Source: Cordylochernes scorpioides (lineage: Eukaryota; Arthropoda; Arachnida; Pseudoscorpiones; Chernetidae). From it: 64,000 nt of DNA. The number at the start of each line of letters is the position of its first letter. Position 1 is the stretch's first letter. The notes beneath the pieces are model-generated. The model was not told where the DNA came from and ran no database searches. It worked only from the letters and a program-made list of their open reading frames with translations. The stretch is taken from contig CP092879.1 in the NCBI GenBank assembly GCA_030710605.1, forward strand, positions 45,632,626-45,696,625, read 5' to 3'. Below, piece after piece: positions 40,646-51,786 of this stretch. Made by a program: the position numbers and the translations under genes.

Positions 40646-41412
40646 TAAATTTTAAACATGGGTATTTGCATAGTGTTGTGCGAAAATGATTGGTTTGGGA
40701 TATACCTTCAATTTCATATGGAAGGCAGCTTAGGGGTGTTTAGTGAACCTATGGACATAATAAGTCTGTAGAGGTACATACCGTATATTTGACTATCTTT
40801 TACATTGAAATTTATAATACAATATAATGCGGCTTATGATTGTAGAAATGACATTTGAAAATTATCCCGCATGTGTTTCTTTTGAACGAAAAATCGAAAT
40901 TTATTTTAAGGAGAAATAACGATTATTTCTAACCTTGGATGTAGTATGAAATGATGAATTGTGAAGAATAATGATAAACGGAAAAATAAAAGTTGTTTAC
41001 AGATTTTTACTCATGATAATGAGTAAAATTATAAGGAGAGGTAAAATATTATAAAAATGATTGAAATTTACAATAGGAGGATCCGCCAGATACCATTTCT
41101 AAGAAGAGATAAAATCTAACGGCGACAAATTTCTTTATTGAAAAGGTAAAAGCTTGGTGAGCTTTCGGACAATAACGTCCTTTAACAGGCTGTAATACGA
41201 ATACAAGACACTTGAAAGAAACTTGCCAAACTTAAATCTCTTTAATAAAGAATCTCGTCGCTTCTTAGAAATACCATTTATTAAAACCATATTGCCGGAA
41301 AAACATTTAATCGGGAAGACAATTAACATAAGTTTTATTGAAATCTTGTGAATATATGAAAAGTGCATTAATTTATACAACAATGATAATGATTAATTAA
41401 ACATAATTATTA

Positions 41413-41589
41413 CAGTTAAACCTGTCTATAGCGCCCCCTCTTGGAACTCACCAAAATAGGATGCTATAGAGAGGGGGTGCTAAAGACAGGTCACTTTCAA
41501 TGTAAAATGTTTACATTTTAATGTTTAAAATCGGGCGCTATTGAGAGGAAGGCGCTATTTAGAGGGGGCGCTGTAGACAGGTTTAACTG
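41413..41589. mobile_element. Pogo-like MITE, family 2
   Basis: Partner of 6880-7056 with both ends intact and TA-flanked. Confidence 0.85.
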
Positions 41590-41976
41590 TATATACAATG
41601 TACATGGCGCCTCTGCCACCACTGCAGAGTTTGGTGGACAATCGCCAGTAGGTCTCCAGCGACACCACGTATTTCGTGATCTACGAAGAAAACGTAGAAC
41701 GTGTTTAGTCGAAAGAACTCACGCTATTTGTATAATAAGTTTATAAACTTGAAGTTTGTTAAGTGAGAGATAGATCTATTTATTTACCCGATATAAAGTC
41801 CTCCATCAAAACTCAGCGACGAGACAGCCGCTGACAGCAAAGGTTATCAAGGTGGTACAATGACGTCATGTCTCTCTAGATCTTATTTATATCCCAGGAC
41901 ACAAATATCAAAAATATATTTTTTTCAACATTTATCGCTAAATATTCCTATTATTGATACGTCTTCATCGAATTAT

Positions 41977-42150
41977 AGTAGAATCTCCCTGTAAAGGACA
42001 CCTAATTGCAGAGTCAAAGTGTCCTTTAGGGAGAGGTGTCCTCTTACCGAAGAATTCCTGATTTGTAAAAATGGTAATTTTACAAATGGAAACTGTCCTT
42101 TGTGGAGAGGTGTCCGCTAGCGGGGTGTCTGCTAAAGGGAGGTTCTACTG
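41977..42150. mobile_element. Pogo-like MITE, family 1
   Basis: Partner of 6324-6498. The left end is mutated (TAGTAGAATCTCCC) and the right end intact. Confidence 0.85.
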
Positions 42151-42446
42151 TATTAATATAAAGTTGCGGGAGGACACAAATTTCTTTTAAATGAATGATC
42201 GTAACAAATAACAGGATTATAATGAAATTTTATAAATAAATAGGGGAAGAAATGAAGAAAAAATGTAAATTTCTCTCAATACATTGTAGAGAGAATAAAT
42301 CAAGAAATGAATAACATATTTATATATCGTCACAAATCGAAAAGGTGTAAGAAGCAAACCAATTTTATTGACTAGACTAACAATGGTAAATACAACTAAC
42401 AGTTATGAAAAAAAAAAAAGAACGCAATGAAACTATGCATAAAGAC

Positions 42447-42897
42447 TACACTTATGGACAAAACTTAAGTAAGTGGAAGGTGTTTGATGTCACCAGTTGT
42501 CTATATAGGTTTTTTTTTTTTTAAGAAGACAGAGCAATTTTGTTCACACTTGGTTATCTCGTGAGTCTTCAATAAAGGTCTCTTTAATTAAAAAGGCATA
42601 TATTGGATCAAACTATAATTTATTTACCAATATTTTGATCCAATACAGTAGAACCTCTCTGTAAAGGACACCTAATTGCAGAGCCAAAGTGTCGTTTAAG
42701 GAGAGGAGAGGCTCTTACCGGATAGTTTCTAAATTGTAAAAATGGTAATTTTTCAAATGAAAACTGTCCTTTGTATAGAGGTGTCCGCTAAAGGGTGGTT
42801 CTACTGTATATGCCTTTTTAATTAAAGATATCTTTCAGAGTTAATGTCTGAATCCTGATATACATGCTAACAGGTACGACTTCCTTAAGTTTGTCCA
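42447..42897. mobile_element. MITE with nested pogo-like MITE
   Basis: Partner of 5588-6027. The nested family-1 MITE is at 42646-42806 with TA on both sides. Confidence 0.75.
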
Positions 42898-42899
42898 TG

Positions 42900-43165
42900 A
42901 GTGTATGTACTAAAAGGTTTAGCTAATGGGCTGTGGACAAGTGGTATACACTGCTGGTTTTCGACAGTTACTAATCGAGATTGAATCCCGCATTGGGCAC
43001 TTTTTTTCTGAATACAAAATCGCTCCAAATAGCGCCCAATTCTTGCAAAATTCCAACCCCCACCACTGAGTGCAAGTAACCAAACGTAGCTATGACAAAC
43101 TTATAAGTGCAAAAGTTGAACTGCTTTCCAGATGTGTAGACATGTAGTGTACTTACAATAAAAGT
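42900..43165 (+). mobile_element. Diverged tRNA-derived SINE
   Basis: Partner of 5335-5575, in plus orientation from the decayed head GATTGAATCCCGCATTGGGC to GTAGACATGTAGTGTACTTA. Confidence 0.6.
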
Positions 43166-43217
43166 AGTCCCTCTATATTAAATACATTGTCACTCTTTTA
43201 AAACAAACCAAACAAAA

Positions 43218-43625
43218 GTGAATCTATTATATAAACAAAATGTTTTATACACCATCCACCCCAGCAAATCAAACCTTATCATTCAGGTTGAAGAAATATG
43301 GGATTCAAATCTTTTTTCACAGTCCTCCAGCAATAGCCAACATTATCAGAAACTCCATAACCAAACTAGCCAGAAAGGTAATCCCGGATCAAAAGGAGAA
43401 AGCTATTTACTATGTCAAATGTGATAACTGTACCATCACCTATATAGAAGAAACAAAGATGGGCAAACAAAAGAAGATGGGAGAAACATCTAAACATCAA
43501 CATCGGCTGGTTGTCGCTGCACCTTCTCTAGCCACGATGAAAAGTTTAAGAAGCAAAAACCAATTTTATTGGATAAAATAAAAATAGTTTATTTATGCTT
43601 ATGAGGTGATACAGCAACATCTTTA
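43218..43625 (+). pseudogene. Penelope-like GIY-YIG endonuclease fragment
   Basis: It reads MFYTPSTPANQTLSFRLKKY, then GIQIFFHSPPAIANIIRN and KAIYYVKCDNCTITYIEET. In the next frame near 43535 it gives HDEKFKKQKPILLDKIK. The insertion at 43588-43802 splits the last codons; the tail resumes at 43813. Partner of 4868-5260, with the same YIGET to YIEET change, so the decay is older than the duplication. Confidence 0.7.
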
Positions 43626-43802
43626 CAATTAGAGAGGAGACAAAATAAGTTTGACATATCATGGGTGCATAATGTAGCTGCTGTATTGTCCGTGAGGTCA
43701 AGAGACGTACGGACCTCTATGGTGTTGATCTCTTGGCGGAACGACTTGGAAGTCGGACTCGGGCCCCCCCCACTACGGCAAAGTGGATCAACTTCGGGGG
43801 GG
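43588..43802 (-). mobile_element. 215-bp GC-rich retroposon, arm-B-specific
   Basis: The 10-bp duplication ATAAAAATAG lies at 43578-43587 and 43803-43812; arm A is uninterrupted here (about 4905-4925). On the minus strand it starts CCCCCCGAAGTTGATCCACT, contains GTAGTGGGGGGGGCCCGAGT and CCGTACGTCTCTTGACCTCA, and ends GCATAAATAAA. It has no tRNA-like boxes that I can see. It may be a 5'-truncated LINE end or a distinct short retroposon. Confidence 0.75.
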
Positions 43803-44034
43803 ATAAAAATAGTAAATACACCTAACAACGAAGAAAAATAACGCAACGAAACTATGTATAAAGACTATACTGATGGATAAAACTTAAGTGGAAAGTCTTT
43901 TATGTCGCCGGTCATCTATTTAAAGGAGAGAGGCGATTTTGTTCACACTTGGTTATCTTGAGTGTCTTCAATAAAGATCACTGTAATATCTTTAAGAGTT
44001 ATTGTCTGAATCCAGATATATATGCTGAAAGGTA

Positions 44035-44335
44035 TAACTTCTTTAATTCTTGCCCCTTCCAGCCTCTGCCCGACAGTCTTGAGTCACCTGTGAGCTCGGT
44101 GACCTGTCGCTGGTTCACCGGTACTGGTCCTGCCGCTTCATCAGGCCTCTCATCTGGGAGACATTTACCATCATCCCCCCTGACCTGCAGGGCTGGGTCT
44201 TCTGACAAGATCTGGATGTCGACACCGTGACGTCTGCCAAGACCCATATATATAAACTTTGATGGACAAGGAACTGGGAGAGTTCAAGTAAACCTTCTCC
44301 CTGTCTGATCTCTCTCAAAGTGGGATGAGCCTCCC
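44035..44335 (+). pseudogene. LINE C-terminal fragment (HRYWSC type)
   Basis: Partner of 4395-4725: LSLVHRYWSCRFIRPLIWET, PPDLQGWVF, and then the 3' region up to the empty target of the arm-A LINE at 44367-44384. Confidence 0.7.
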
Positions 44336-44449
44336 TAGCTGAAGAAAATCTTTAACATATTATTACTTGTATATACTTTCCTAAATATTTATATTCTAAT
44401 TATTTTTTTTGTAACCATTAACTAGCGGTCAATAAAGTTGTATTAATTG

Positions 44450-45430
44450 TCCATTATGATCATAGTAAATCTCTCTATTGTTGGGGTTGCTGTGGTGACC
44501 ATAGTTAAACCCCCCATTGTTGGCGTTGCGAAGGTGACAATAATTAAATATCTCCATTCTTGGAGTTGCCATGGTAACTATGGTTAAACCTCAATTGTTG
44601 GGTTGCTAAGGAGACAAAAATTAAATCTCTCCATTGTTTGGATGGCTATGGCAACCAGATTCAAACTTCCATTGTAGGGTTGCCATGGTGAATTTTTTTG
44701 AACCTCCATTGTTGAAGTTCCCCTGGTGACCATAGTTAAATATCCCTATTGTTGTAGTTGCTATGGTGACCATGGTTGAAGCTTCATTGTTGGAGTTGCT
44801 ATGGTGACCATAGTTAAATTTCCAATGTTGGGGTCGCCAAGTTTAACAATGCTATATCTATTCATGATAAAATTGTGAAAAAGTATTAAAATTACAAATA
44901 TATTCTCACAATGAGTATCTTCTTTATTTAAAAAACGCTATCTTTCAAGCGTTAATCGCTCTTCAACGGGCTTACAAAAATATCGACTTGATCCCACCAG
45001 AAATATTTACAAAAAACAAACGCGCGCCGCGTGAATATTTATAACTGAAAATTTTGAATTGGTTTGTAATTTAACTATTTTAAATATTTTATGGAACATA
45101 TCTATTTTAATTTTTAGGGCATCCAGAACCTATAAAATTAATCTATTGATTTCTTCTGAGATATCGGTATTTTGTAAATATTTCTGGTGGGATCAAGTCG
45201 ATATTTTTGTAAGCCCGTTGAAGAGTGAATAACGCTTGAAAGCTAGCGTTTTTAAATAATAAAGATACTCATTGTGAGAGAATATAATTGTAATTATAAT
45301 GCTATATCTCTTTTTTGTTGGGGTCACCATGGTGACCATAGTTGAATCTCGCTATTTTTGGGGTTGCTATGATGTCCATAGTTATGTCTCTCCATTGTCG
45401 GGTTGCCATGGTGACCATAGTTACATCTAT
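44450..45430. repeat. Minisatellite with nested foldback element
   Basis: Partner of 340-1335. The foldback lies at about 44856-45295 and carries hairpins at 44941-44970 (minus) and 45213-45243 (plus). Confidence 0.8.
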
Positions 45431-45509
45431 ATAAAGCAATATAACGTGCCATCTATATAGGAAATGAAAGCATTAAAAAGCACGAATGTTTATATTAAAC
45501 ATAAAATAA

Positions 45510-45620
45510 ACTTCTACTGTCCTTACTACAATGAAAAACTATTGGGAGGGATTGGCTCATTGGTGAACCTTCCCAGTGGTTTCACCAATTTACTCTACCA
45601 GACCGCTTCTTAGAGCTCTA
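45510..45620 (+). repeat. Dispersed core repeat
   Basis: CTTCTACTGTCCTTACTACA, GGTGAACCTTCCCAGTGGTT. Partner of 160-275. Confidence 0.55.
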
Positions 45621-45770
45621 ATACTGTGTTGGATCATTCTGCTTTTATATGCTACACTGAAGCTGGAGGAGCATGAACTCATGGAATTCATGTAATCTTT
45701 ACACAAGGGGATAAGATACAACAATAACAATGAAGGGGGGAATCTCAGAAATGGTGTTCAAGCAAACTAT

Positions 45771-46096
45771 AGACATAAGCTTTTAGGACAGTAAAATTAC
45801 ACATGGATATGTTGGCCTATCTTTGGGTCAATGTTAAGGTGGTAGAAACACGTAATTGAAGCATGAGGTCAAGGTCCATACAATCTACTCCAATTGTAGT
45901 CTGGAGTCTATTAGTCAATAAGCTTTCAACTAGGATTGTTTTCTTGGTCATGTCAAGTAGAGGTAAGTACTGTTTTATTAGTGTTTGTCCGAGAATTTTA
46001 GATATTTATTAATTGCAGGATTCCTGGTTGTGATAAATCAATGAATACTCTATAAAATGTACTCTGTATTTGCATATATCATCATTCACCTTCAAG
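45771..46096. other. Interval outside the duplicated arm
   Basis: 45963-46080 (GTAAGTACTGTTTTATTAGT to CATTCACCTTCA) recurs at 46416-46553, so the SINE at 46097 sits between two direct repeats of about 130 bp. Nothing coding is recognised. Confidence 0.45.
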
Positions 46097-46405
46097 GGGG
46101 TCGGTGGAAGGATGGTCTGAACCATTGGTTTTCAACCGCTACAACCCGGGTTCGATTCCCACATTGGGTAATTTTTTTCTGATTTAAAAAAAAAAAAATC
46201 TTCAATGGCCCCCGATTCTTGCAAAAGTCCAACCCCACCAGCAATCGCAATTAAAACCAAACGTGGCTCTGGCACATTTATAAATGCAAAGTCAAACTGC
46301 TTTTCACAATGTGTAGACATGTGGTGCACTTACAGTAAAGCAGTCATCTACTTCTATCCACCATGATTATCATGGCCTGTACCACGTGTACTAGGGATAA
46401 ACAAA
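46097..46405 (+). mobile_element. tRNA-derived SINE
   Basis: The head is GGGGGTCGGTGGAAGGATGG, the B box GGGTTCGATTCC, and the body ends CTAGGGATAAAC. It lies between the two direct repeats noted at 45963 and 46416. Confidence 0.85.
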
Positions 46406-46574
46406 AAAAGAAGATAAGTACTGTTTTTTTTTAGTGTTTGTCTCTGAAAATTTCAGATATTTATCAATTGCAGGATTCCTGGTTGTGATATATCAATGGA
46501 TACTCTGTTAAATATACTCTGTATTCGCATATATCATCATCCACCTTCAGGTCTCGCTGGTCAGCAATGCTAAA

Positions 46575-46860
46575 ACAAAGGGGGAGATTTGACAACCATC
46601 ATGACTGGGTGAAGTAGAATGCCTTTGTCATTAAGACTGGGAGCACTATTCAGTGGCAGGCCGACTTAGCTCCAAAAGAAATGGCTGCCTCTGACATGAG
46701 GAACAGACACCATGTACAGCCGCTCCTAACATGGAGTACAAACGTTGCTCATCCTGTATCCCTGGATTAGGAGCCCTTACAGGGTACTATCAGCCAGGCC
46801 AGCTGAGCCCAGGTTTTTTAGTGAGCTTGTTACTGCTCCCCCATCTCTCTTTTCATTGTG
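46575..46860 (-). mobile_element. Truncated LINE 3' region
   Basis: It is the same family as 23875-24105 in opposite orientation. It extends into CCTGTATCCCTGGATTAGGA, GGGTACTATCAGCCAGGCCA, which recurs at 50980-51065. The short frames there are repeat sequence, not genes. Confidence 0.6.
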
Positions 46861-47205
46861 GCTTGGCACTGGCAAAGGTGGAGTTGCTAAAACAAAGGTA
46901 TAATTTGGAATGTAAATATTCATTTATATTATTATATGATTGGGGTTGCCTAATTGTACAAGATACGACACTGGTCTTTCAAATATTATAAGCATATGGG
47001 TCTACTGGTACCAATTTAGACTCTTGGAGTCGCATGTGAGTGATATTTGATATTTATTTAATTTTTTATGTTGTTGCCATTAGTTTCCTCCTGTGGTAGT
47101 CTTCTATTCCATTGTTGATGAAAGAACTTGAGTATCTGAAATTTCCAACTTCTAGTTGTTTCTGTTCATATCTTATTTTTTCTTTTATAAGTTTAATTTC
47201 ATGAA
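46861..47205. other. Interval without recognised feature
   Basis: AT-rich. I see no element end or convincing frame. Confidence 0.4.
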
Positions 47206-47386
47206 CAGTAGAACCTCTCTGTAAAGGATAACACCTAGTAGCAGAGCTAAAGTATCCTTTAGGGAGAGGTGTCCTCTTACTGGAGAGCTGGTAAATAGTT
47301 AAAATGGTTATTTTGGCGATGAAAACTTGTCCTTTATAGAGAGGTGTCCTCTAGTGAGAGTATCCTCTTTTAGGGTTGTTCTAATG
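47206..47386. mobile_element. Pogo-like MITE, family 1, decayed
   Basis: The ends are CAGTAGAACCTCTCTGTAAA and AGGGTTGTTCTAATG. The right end has lost identity. Confidence 0.7.
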
Positions 47387-47394
47387 TATTTGAT

Positions 47395-47755
47395 AGTACT
47401 AATCTATAGGTTAAAAACATGGCTGCATCATCTTCATCTTCTTTCTTATCTCCACTCAATAATATCAGTGTATCAAGCTTGTTGATGGTGTCTGCTGGGG
47501 ATGAGTAGAGCTCATCAATGGATGAGTCAATAATGTGTTTTGGGGTTGCAGGTTGAGAATTGCACCTAGTACATAGTAGGAAAACCTTGTAACCATTCTG
47601 GAAAGTCATTGTCCATAGATGATCAGATTTAAGTCTGGAAATCAAAGACTGTTGTTCTCTTGGGAGGATAGAACCGGTGCTTGTCCCTCCTGCTCTGTAC
47701 CAGTCATGTGCAGCATTAGATTCCTGCATTCCTTCATTCCATGGCTGCATCATGG
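47395..47755 (-). pseudogene. LINE C-terminal region (CTRCNSQPATPKHIID)
   Basis: The minus strand reads REQQSLISRLKSDHLWTMTF, FLLCTRCNSQPATPKHIIDS SIDELYSSPADTI. The form R-x2-Q-x3-RL-x-SGHL, followed by CX2C...ATP-x-HI, is the post-RNase H tail of chelicerate-type LINEs. The last Cys of the module is Ser here. The ending GTGGAGATAAGAAAGAAG links it to the LINE 3' ends at 23875, 40075, 51065 and 56030. Confidence 0.65.
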
Positions 47756-48214
47756 TTTCTTGAAATGCTCGTGATTTTGTGAGACTGTGGCATGATTACT
47801 ACTGTCATCATACCTGGTTTTAAGAAATTTAAAATATTTTTTTACACACGTTTCTTTTTGAAATAAAATGGTTTTTTTACTGCCTTCACTGCAATGATAA
47901 AATAATGGGAGGTCCTGGCTTATCAGTGGTGAACCTTCCCAGCAGTTTTGCCAGTAACATACCACTGTAAAATTGTACAATTGGCTGTTTTCCTTTTATA
48001 CATAATACAAAGCACAGTTTTATCACCAAAATTACAATTTTATAAATTAGCATCTTTCTGGTAAGAGGACAATTCTCTCTAAAGGACACTTTGTCTATGT
48101 AACTAGGTGCTGTTCTTTAGAGAGAGCAACTCTACTGCATATTTACAGTATATTACGTATTTACATACTTGAATTTAATATATATCTATAATCTATATTT
48201 TCACATATACAGGA
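47756..48214. other. Interval with core-repeat and MITE remnants
   Basis: 47870-47950 is the dispersed core (TGCCTTCACTGCAATGATAA, GGTGAACCTTCCCAGCAG). 48060-48140 has words of the family-1 pogo-like MITE (AAAGGACACTTTGTC). No gene is seen. Confidence 0.45.
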
Positions 48215-48470
48215 AGGTTTTGGTGGTATGGTGCTACACACTGTCAATTTTGTTAGTGATTACCCAGGATCAAGTCCTGCATTGTGTGAGTACTTTTTCA
48301 AATTTCCACAAGTCCAACCAAAGGAGTGAATGTAAGTAACTAAATGGGAATCTGGTACCTCTCTTGTAAATGCAAAATGGAACATGAACATGTGGTGCAT
48401 TTGGAGTAGAAAGCAACCGCTAACTATTTTCCAAGATAATCATAGCCAGAAACATACCACATTATGTATT
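48215..48470 (+). mobile_element. Strongly diverged tRNA-derived SINE
   Basis: The order of GGTTTGGTGGTATGGTGCTA, GGATCAAGTCCTGCATTG, AAGTCCAACCAAAGGAGTGA and GAACATGTGGTGCATTTGG follows the SINE, with many changes. It is an old copy. Confidence 0.5.
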
Positions 48471-48529
48471 TTATTTGATTTTTTTATTCCATTGTATAAT
48501 TATATAAGGTCATGGAGATTGAATTCATG

Positions 48530-49085
48530 GATTAAATTCACAATCTTGGTAGGGTTGGAATATAAGTCCTGTCTTAAGGCTGCCATACATTCCATGACTT
48601 CATGCTCCTCAAGCTTTTTTATGATAAGCAACGCCCTCTCCCAAAGGTCCTGTTTAGTGCATCTAAGGCAAGCCTAAATGTGTTCTGGAGCTGCAGGTGC
48701 CAAGCTACATTTTGGGCAAGTGGGGTAGAATTTGTTATTATTTTCTATCTTCAATGGCTTGAGATGGCCTGTTCCAAGAGGTGGTCTGGTTATGTATTAA
48801 AACATATTCCTATAAACATATGTATATATGCAACAACAACAATACTGCATTAAAGAAGAGCACTCTTAATATACAGCATTAAACAACACTAACAAGAATT
48901 AGAACAGGCCATCTCAAGCCATTGAAGATAGAAAATAATAACAAAATCTACCCCACTTGCCCAAAATATAGCTTGGCACCTGGAGCTCCAGAACACATTT
49001 TGGCTTGCATTAGATGCGCTAAACAGGACCTTAGGAGAGGCCACTGCTTATCATCAAATAGCTCGAGGAGCATGGACAGCTTTTG
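48530..49085. mobile_element. Inverted pair of LINE 3' ends
   Basis: 48596-48780 (minus) and 48900-49075 (plus) are the same LINE C-terminus: GCCATCTCAAGCCATTGAAG, GCTTGGCACCTGGAGCTCCA GAACACATTTTGG, i.e. CLKCSLAPTAPEHILAC-type coding. The AT-rich spacer has CAACAACAACAATACTGC. Other copies are at 57185-57300, 58450-58560 and 62697-62927. Confidence 0.7.
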
Positions 49086-49238
49086 CACATGAAACTATAC
49101 TCCTCTTTGACAATAAATTTAAACAGTTAAGTTCAGATGTTCTGTTCAAACACATTGATAATGCACAATTTGGATTATTCTATATACAAGTATCAGAGTC
49201 ATCAATTCTGTCATCGTTTGCTTTTGTGAATGTATGTA
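49086..49238. other. Interval without recognised feature
   Basis: No supportable element between the LINE tail and the next repeat. Confidence 0.35.
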
Positions 49239-50540
49239 AACTAGCCAAATGACCTGGGCAATGCCCGGGTTTTACCTGATTAAATGCTTTTATTCAAATA
49301 CTATTCGTTACAATTATAAATTGGCGCCGTGGATGTCATTCTTGTGAAACGTTCCACTCCAAACTTTGTGTCTGAGAAGCGATATTTTTATAAAGAGATG
49401 ATCTGGCTTTGTGTCTTCTGCTCAAATGAATGTTTTTCTGTTAGAATTTTGTGTTCCTGCATACTAAAAATGAACTGGCTTCACCTGTGGTCTCTGCTTT
49501 TTGGAATTTTTCCGGATATAATTTTATATCTGATAATCAAATATGATACAGCAATATTGTCATCATCATTTTCTGAATAAAAAACAACTATTTTCCCAGA
49601 ACCTGTCAATTTATTTTTCTTGACTAAAAATCCGAAAAATATCTCTTCCAGATTTTTCTCTATGTCCTGTTAAAACACGTTTTACATATCCATTAGGTCA
49701 GCTGATATTACCTCCCATCTTCACCGCTAGAGGCGCTGCTTGCGAGCGAAAGGGCAAATTTGCAACGCAATTTGCAAATAACTTGTATACATACTTGTAT
49801 ACATAGACCATAAATCTGTACATAGACAGGAAAAGCACATATGTTTTAATAATATAAATGAGTTTAAAAAAAAAATGCATCGGCCGGGAATTGAACCCGG
49901 GGCGCCCGCGTGGCAGGCGAGCATTCTACCACTGAACCAAAAGCAAACGGTGACAGAATTGTTGATGACTCTGATACTTGTGTGTGTGTGTGTGTATATT
50001 TTAATAATGGATTTCATATTTTTATTAATTTTTGTTCTGGCCTTTATTTGTTTAAATCTCTTTTTAAAAATCGTTTAAAATGCAGTCGCAATCATTAGCG
50101 AACACACATGTTTGCCTAATATTTCCATATGCTCTTTTATTTTTTTACAGAAAAATATTTACATGCCAGTATTTTGGATTAATTTTTTTTATAAACCTTT
50201 TTTTTTTTTTTTATTCTTACTGAGAAGATAGGATCGCAGTCAGGATTCTTTACAGTCAGTCACTCAACTCAGGCAATTTCAAAGGTTAATGGGGGTTTGG
50301 TGGAAAAGCTGCCGTCTATTTAAACTATATTAATTTTGAAACAACTAAATGGATTGCAAAAAATAATTAAATCAAATACCTAAACACTAATATAATACAA
50401 TTTTTGCCATTACACACTTTTTTCCTGTAGTTTATGTGTTTCTTCTGTATTGCTATTCTATGGCACTTCTATTTATTATTGATGTACTTTCAGTATGAAG
50501 GATACTTCACTCGGGGGATTTCTCGGGCGAAGCCGGGTCA
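49239..50540. mobile_element. Element with CTAG-AATGACCCGGGC inverted ends
   Basis: The left end CTAGCCAAATGACCTGGGCA is imperfectly inverted at the right end (GGCGAAGCCGGGTCATTCTT CTAG). The left about 540 bp is repeated at 53271-53810 (TGGCGCCGTGGATGTCA, AATGAACTGGCTTCACC, CACCGCTAGAGGCGCTGCTT). A tRNA-Gly-like sequence lies inside. No transposase is seen; the superfamily is unknown. Confidence 0.55.
49876..49946 (-). tRNA. tRNA-Gly(GCC) pseudogene, acceptor stem broken
   Basis: The minus strand has an intact D arm (GGTTCAGTGGTAGAATGC), anticodon arm CTCGCCTGCCACGCGGG with anticodon GCC, T arm CCCCGGGTTCAATTCCCGG and 3' acceptor CCGATGC plus A, followed by a run of nine T, a Pol III terminator. 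The 5' acceptor strand should be GCATCGG but reads TTGCTTT-like sequence, so the acceptor stem cannot pair. Boxes A and B are intact, so transcription is possible but charging is unlikely. Confidence 0.75.
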
Positions 50541-50579
50541 TTCTTCTAGTAGATTATAAACACAAGAAACACAAACACA

Positions 50580-51260
50580 GGAGAATTAAGATGTTAACAC
50601 TGTTTATTACAAAAATAAACTCTCTAAAAACAAACAATGGTGTTGGCGTTGTGGTGTAAACTATACTTCTCTATGACAATAAATTTAAACAGTTGAGTTC
50701 TCAGATGTTCTGTTCAAACAAAGAAACACAAACCCAGGAGAATTAAGATGTTAACACTGTGTTTATTACAAAAATAAACTCTCTAAAAAACAAACAATGG
50801 TGTTGGTGTTGTGGTGTAAGCTCAGAGTTTATTGGCGGGTGGACACGGTCCCATCCAGGGCTTGCCTGCACATACAAGCAGTTACATGAGAGGACCATCC
50901 CATCCACATTAGGTACTGGTAGACCTAGAAATGAGGCACATAGAAATAAGAGGAGGGGGAGCAGTAACAAGCTCACTAAAAAACCTGGGCTCAGCTGGCC
51001 TGGCTGATAGTACCCTGTAAGGACTCCTGATCCAGGGATACAGGATGAGTAGTGTCTATACTCCATGTTAGGAGCGGTTGCACATGGCGTCTGTTCCTCA
51101 TGTCAGAGGCGGACATTTCTTTTGGAGCTAAGTCGGCCTGCTACTGAGTAGTGCTCCCAGTCTTAATGACAAAGACAGATGCATTCTACTTCACCCAGTC
51201 ATGATGGTTGTCACGTTCTACAGGCTTGATACCATAATATGATTGAGTAAGAAAGAAGAG
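50580..51260. mobile_element. LINE 3' region, partly duplicated
   Basis: 50580-50650 and 50720-50820 repeat GAGAATTAAGATGTTAACAC, AACTCTCTAAAAACAAACAA TGG. 50980-51260 is the 3' end family of 23875-24105, with a terminal GATTGAGTAAGAAAGAAGAG. The 107-codon minus frame across it has no domain I recognise. Confidence 0.55.
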
Positions 51261-51466
51261 ACTAATTCTACAGTTCAGCAGAAAGGTTAACAATATTGTT
51301 AAAAATAAGGTGACTAGAAGATGTGGTCTCACCATCAAGACTGTATATAGTTGATTACTTATTTATTGATGCTCTTACTTAGTGTTAGCTTGTCTTTTCT
51401 CTTTGGACTGTGAGACAAGTTGATATGTCTTGTGTTGATGATATTTATTGACAACTGTCTACAGAT
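51261..51466. other. Interval without recognised feature
   Basis: Nothing supportable is seen before the SINE target site. Confidence 0.4.
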
Positions 51467-51786
51467 TGGGGGGGTCGGTGGAAGAATGATCTAAACCGTT
51501 GGTTTTCGACCGCTATGACCCAGGTTCGATTCCCGCTTTGGTCACTTTGTTCTGATAAAAAAAAAAAAAAATGCTCCAATGACCCCCTGGTTCTTACAAA
51601 AGTCCAACCCCACCAGCGAGGGCAAGTAACCAAACGGGGCTCTGGCACATTTGTAAGTGCAAAGTCGAACTGCTTTTCACATGTGTAGACATGTGGTGCA
51701 CTTACAGTAAAAGCGGTTGCTTTCTTCTACCCACCATGATTATCATGGGCTGTACCATGTGCACTAGGGATAAGCAAAAAAAAAAA
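51467..51786 (+). mobile_element. tRNA-derived SINE
   Basis: The TSD GTCTACAGAT is exact at 51457-51466 and 51787-51796. The head is GGGGTCGGTGGAAGAATGAT, the B box AGGTTCGATTCC, and the body ends CTAGGGATAAGC plus poly(A). Confidence 0.9.

Larger units (their letters stand above)
39601..41230. other. Arm-B-only block of nested repeats
   Basis: It contains a pogo-like family-2 MITE (39865-40027), a LINE 3' end (40075-40190, plus), a diverged SINE (40340-40645, minus), a stretch matching the 8740 region (40690-40810) and a hammerhead-like hairpin on the minus strand at 41160-41190 (CCTGTTAAAGGACGTTATTG then TCCGAAAGC). No gene is seen. Confidence 0.55.
32603..45770. repeat. Arm B of the large inverted duplication
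   Basis: Reverse complement of arm A. It starts TATATACTTCATATACGTTT, which mirrors 10535-10556 just left of the mariner, and ends at about 45770 where arm A leaves the window. Arm-specific insertions are 34873-38579, about 39459-39561, about 39600-41230 and 43588-43802. Confidence 0.9.

Noticed and set aside
50743-51066. 107-codon minus frame (GYYQPGQLSPGFLVSLLLLP)
   Set aside because: Part of it recurs at 46731-46860 in a LINE-tail context; no domain and no gene structure, so treated as repeat.
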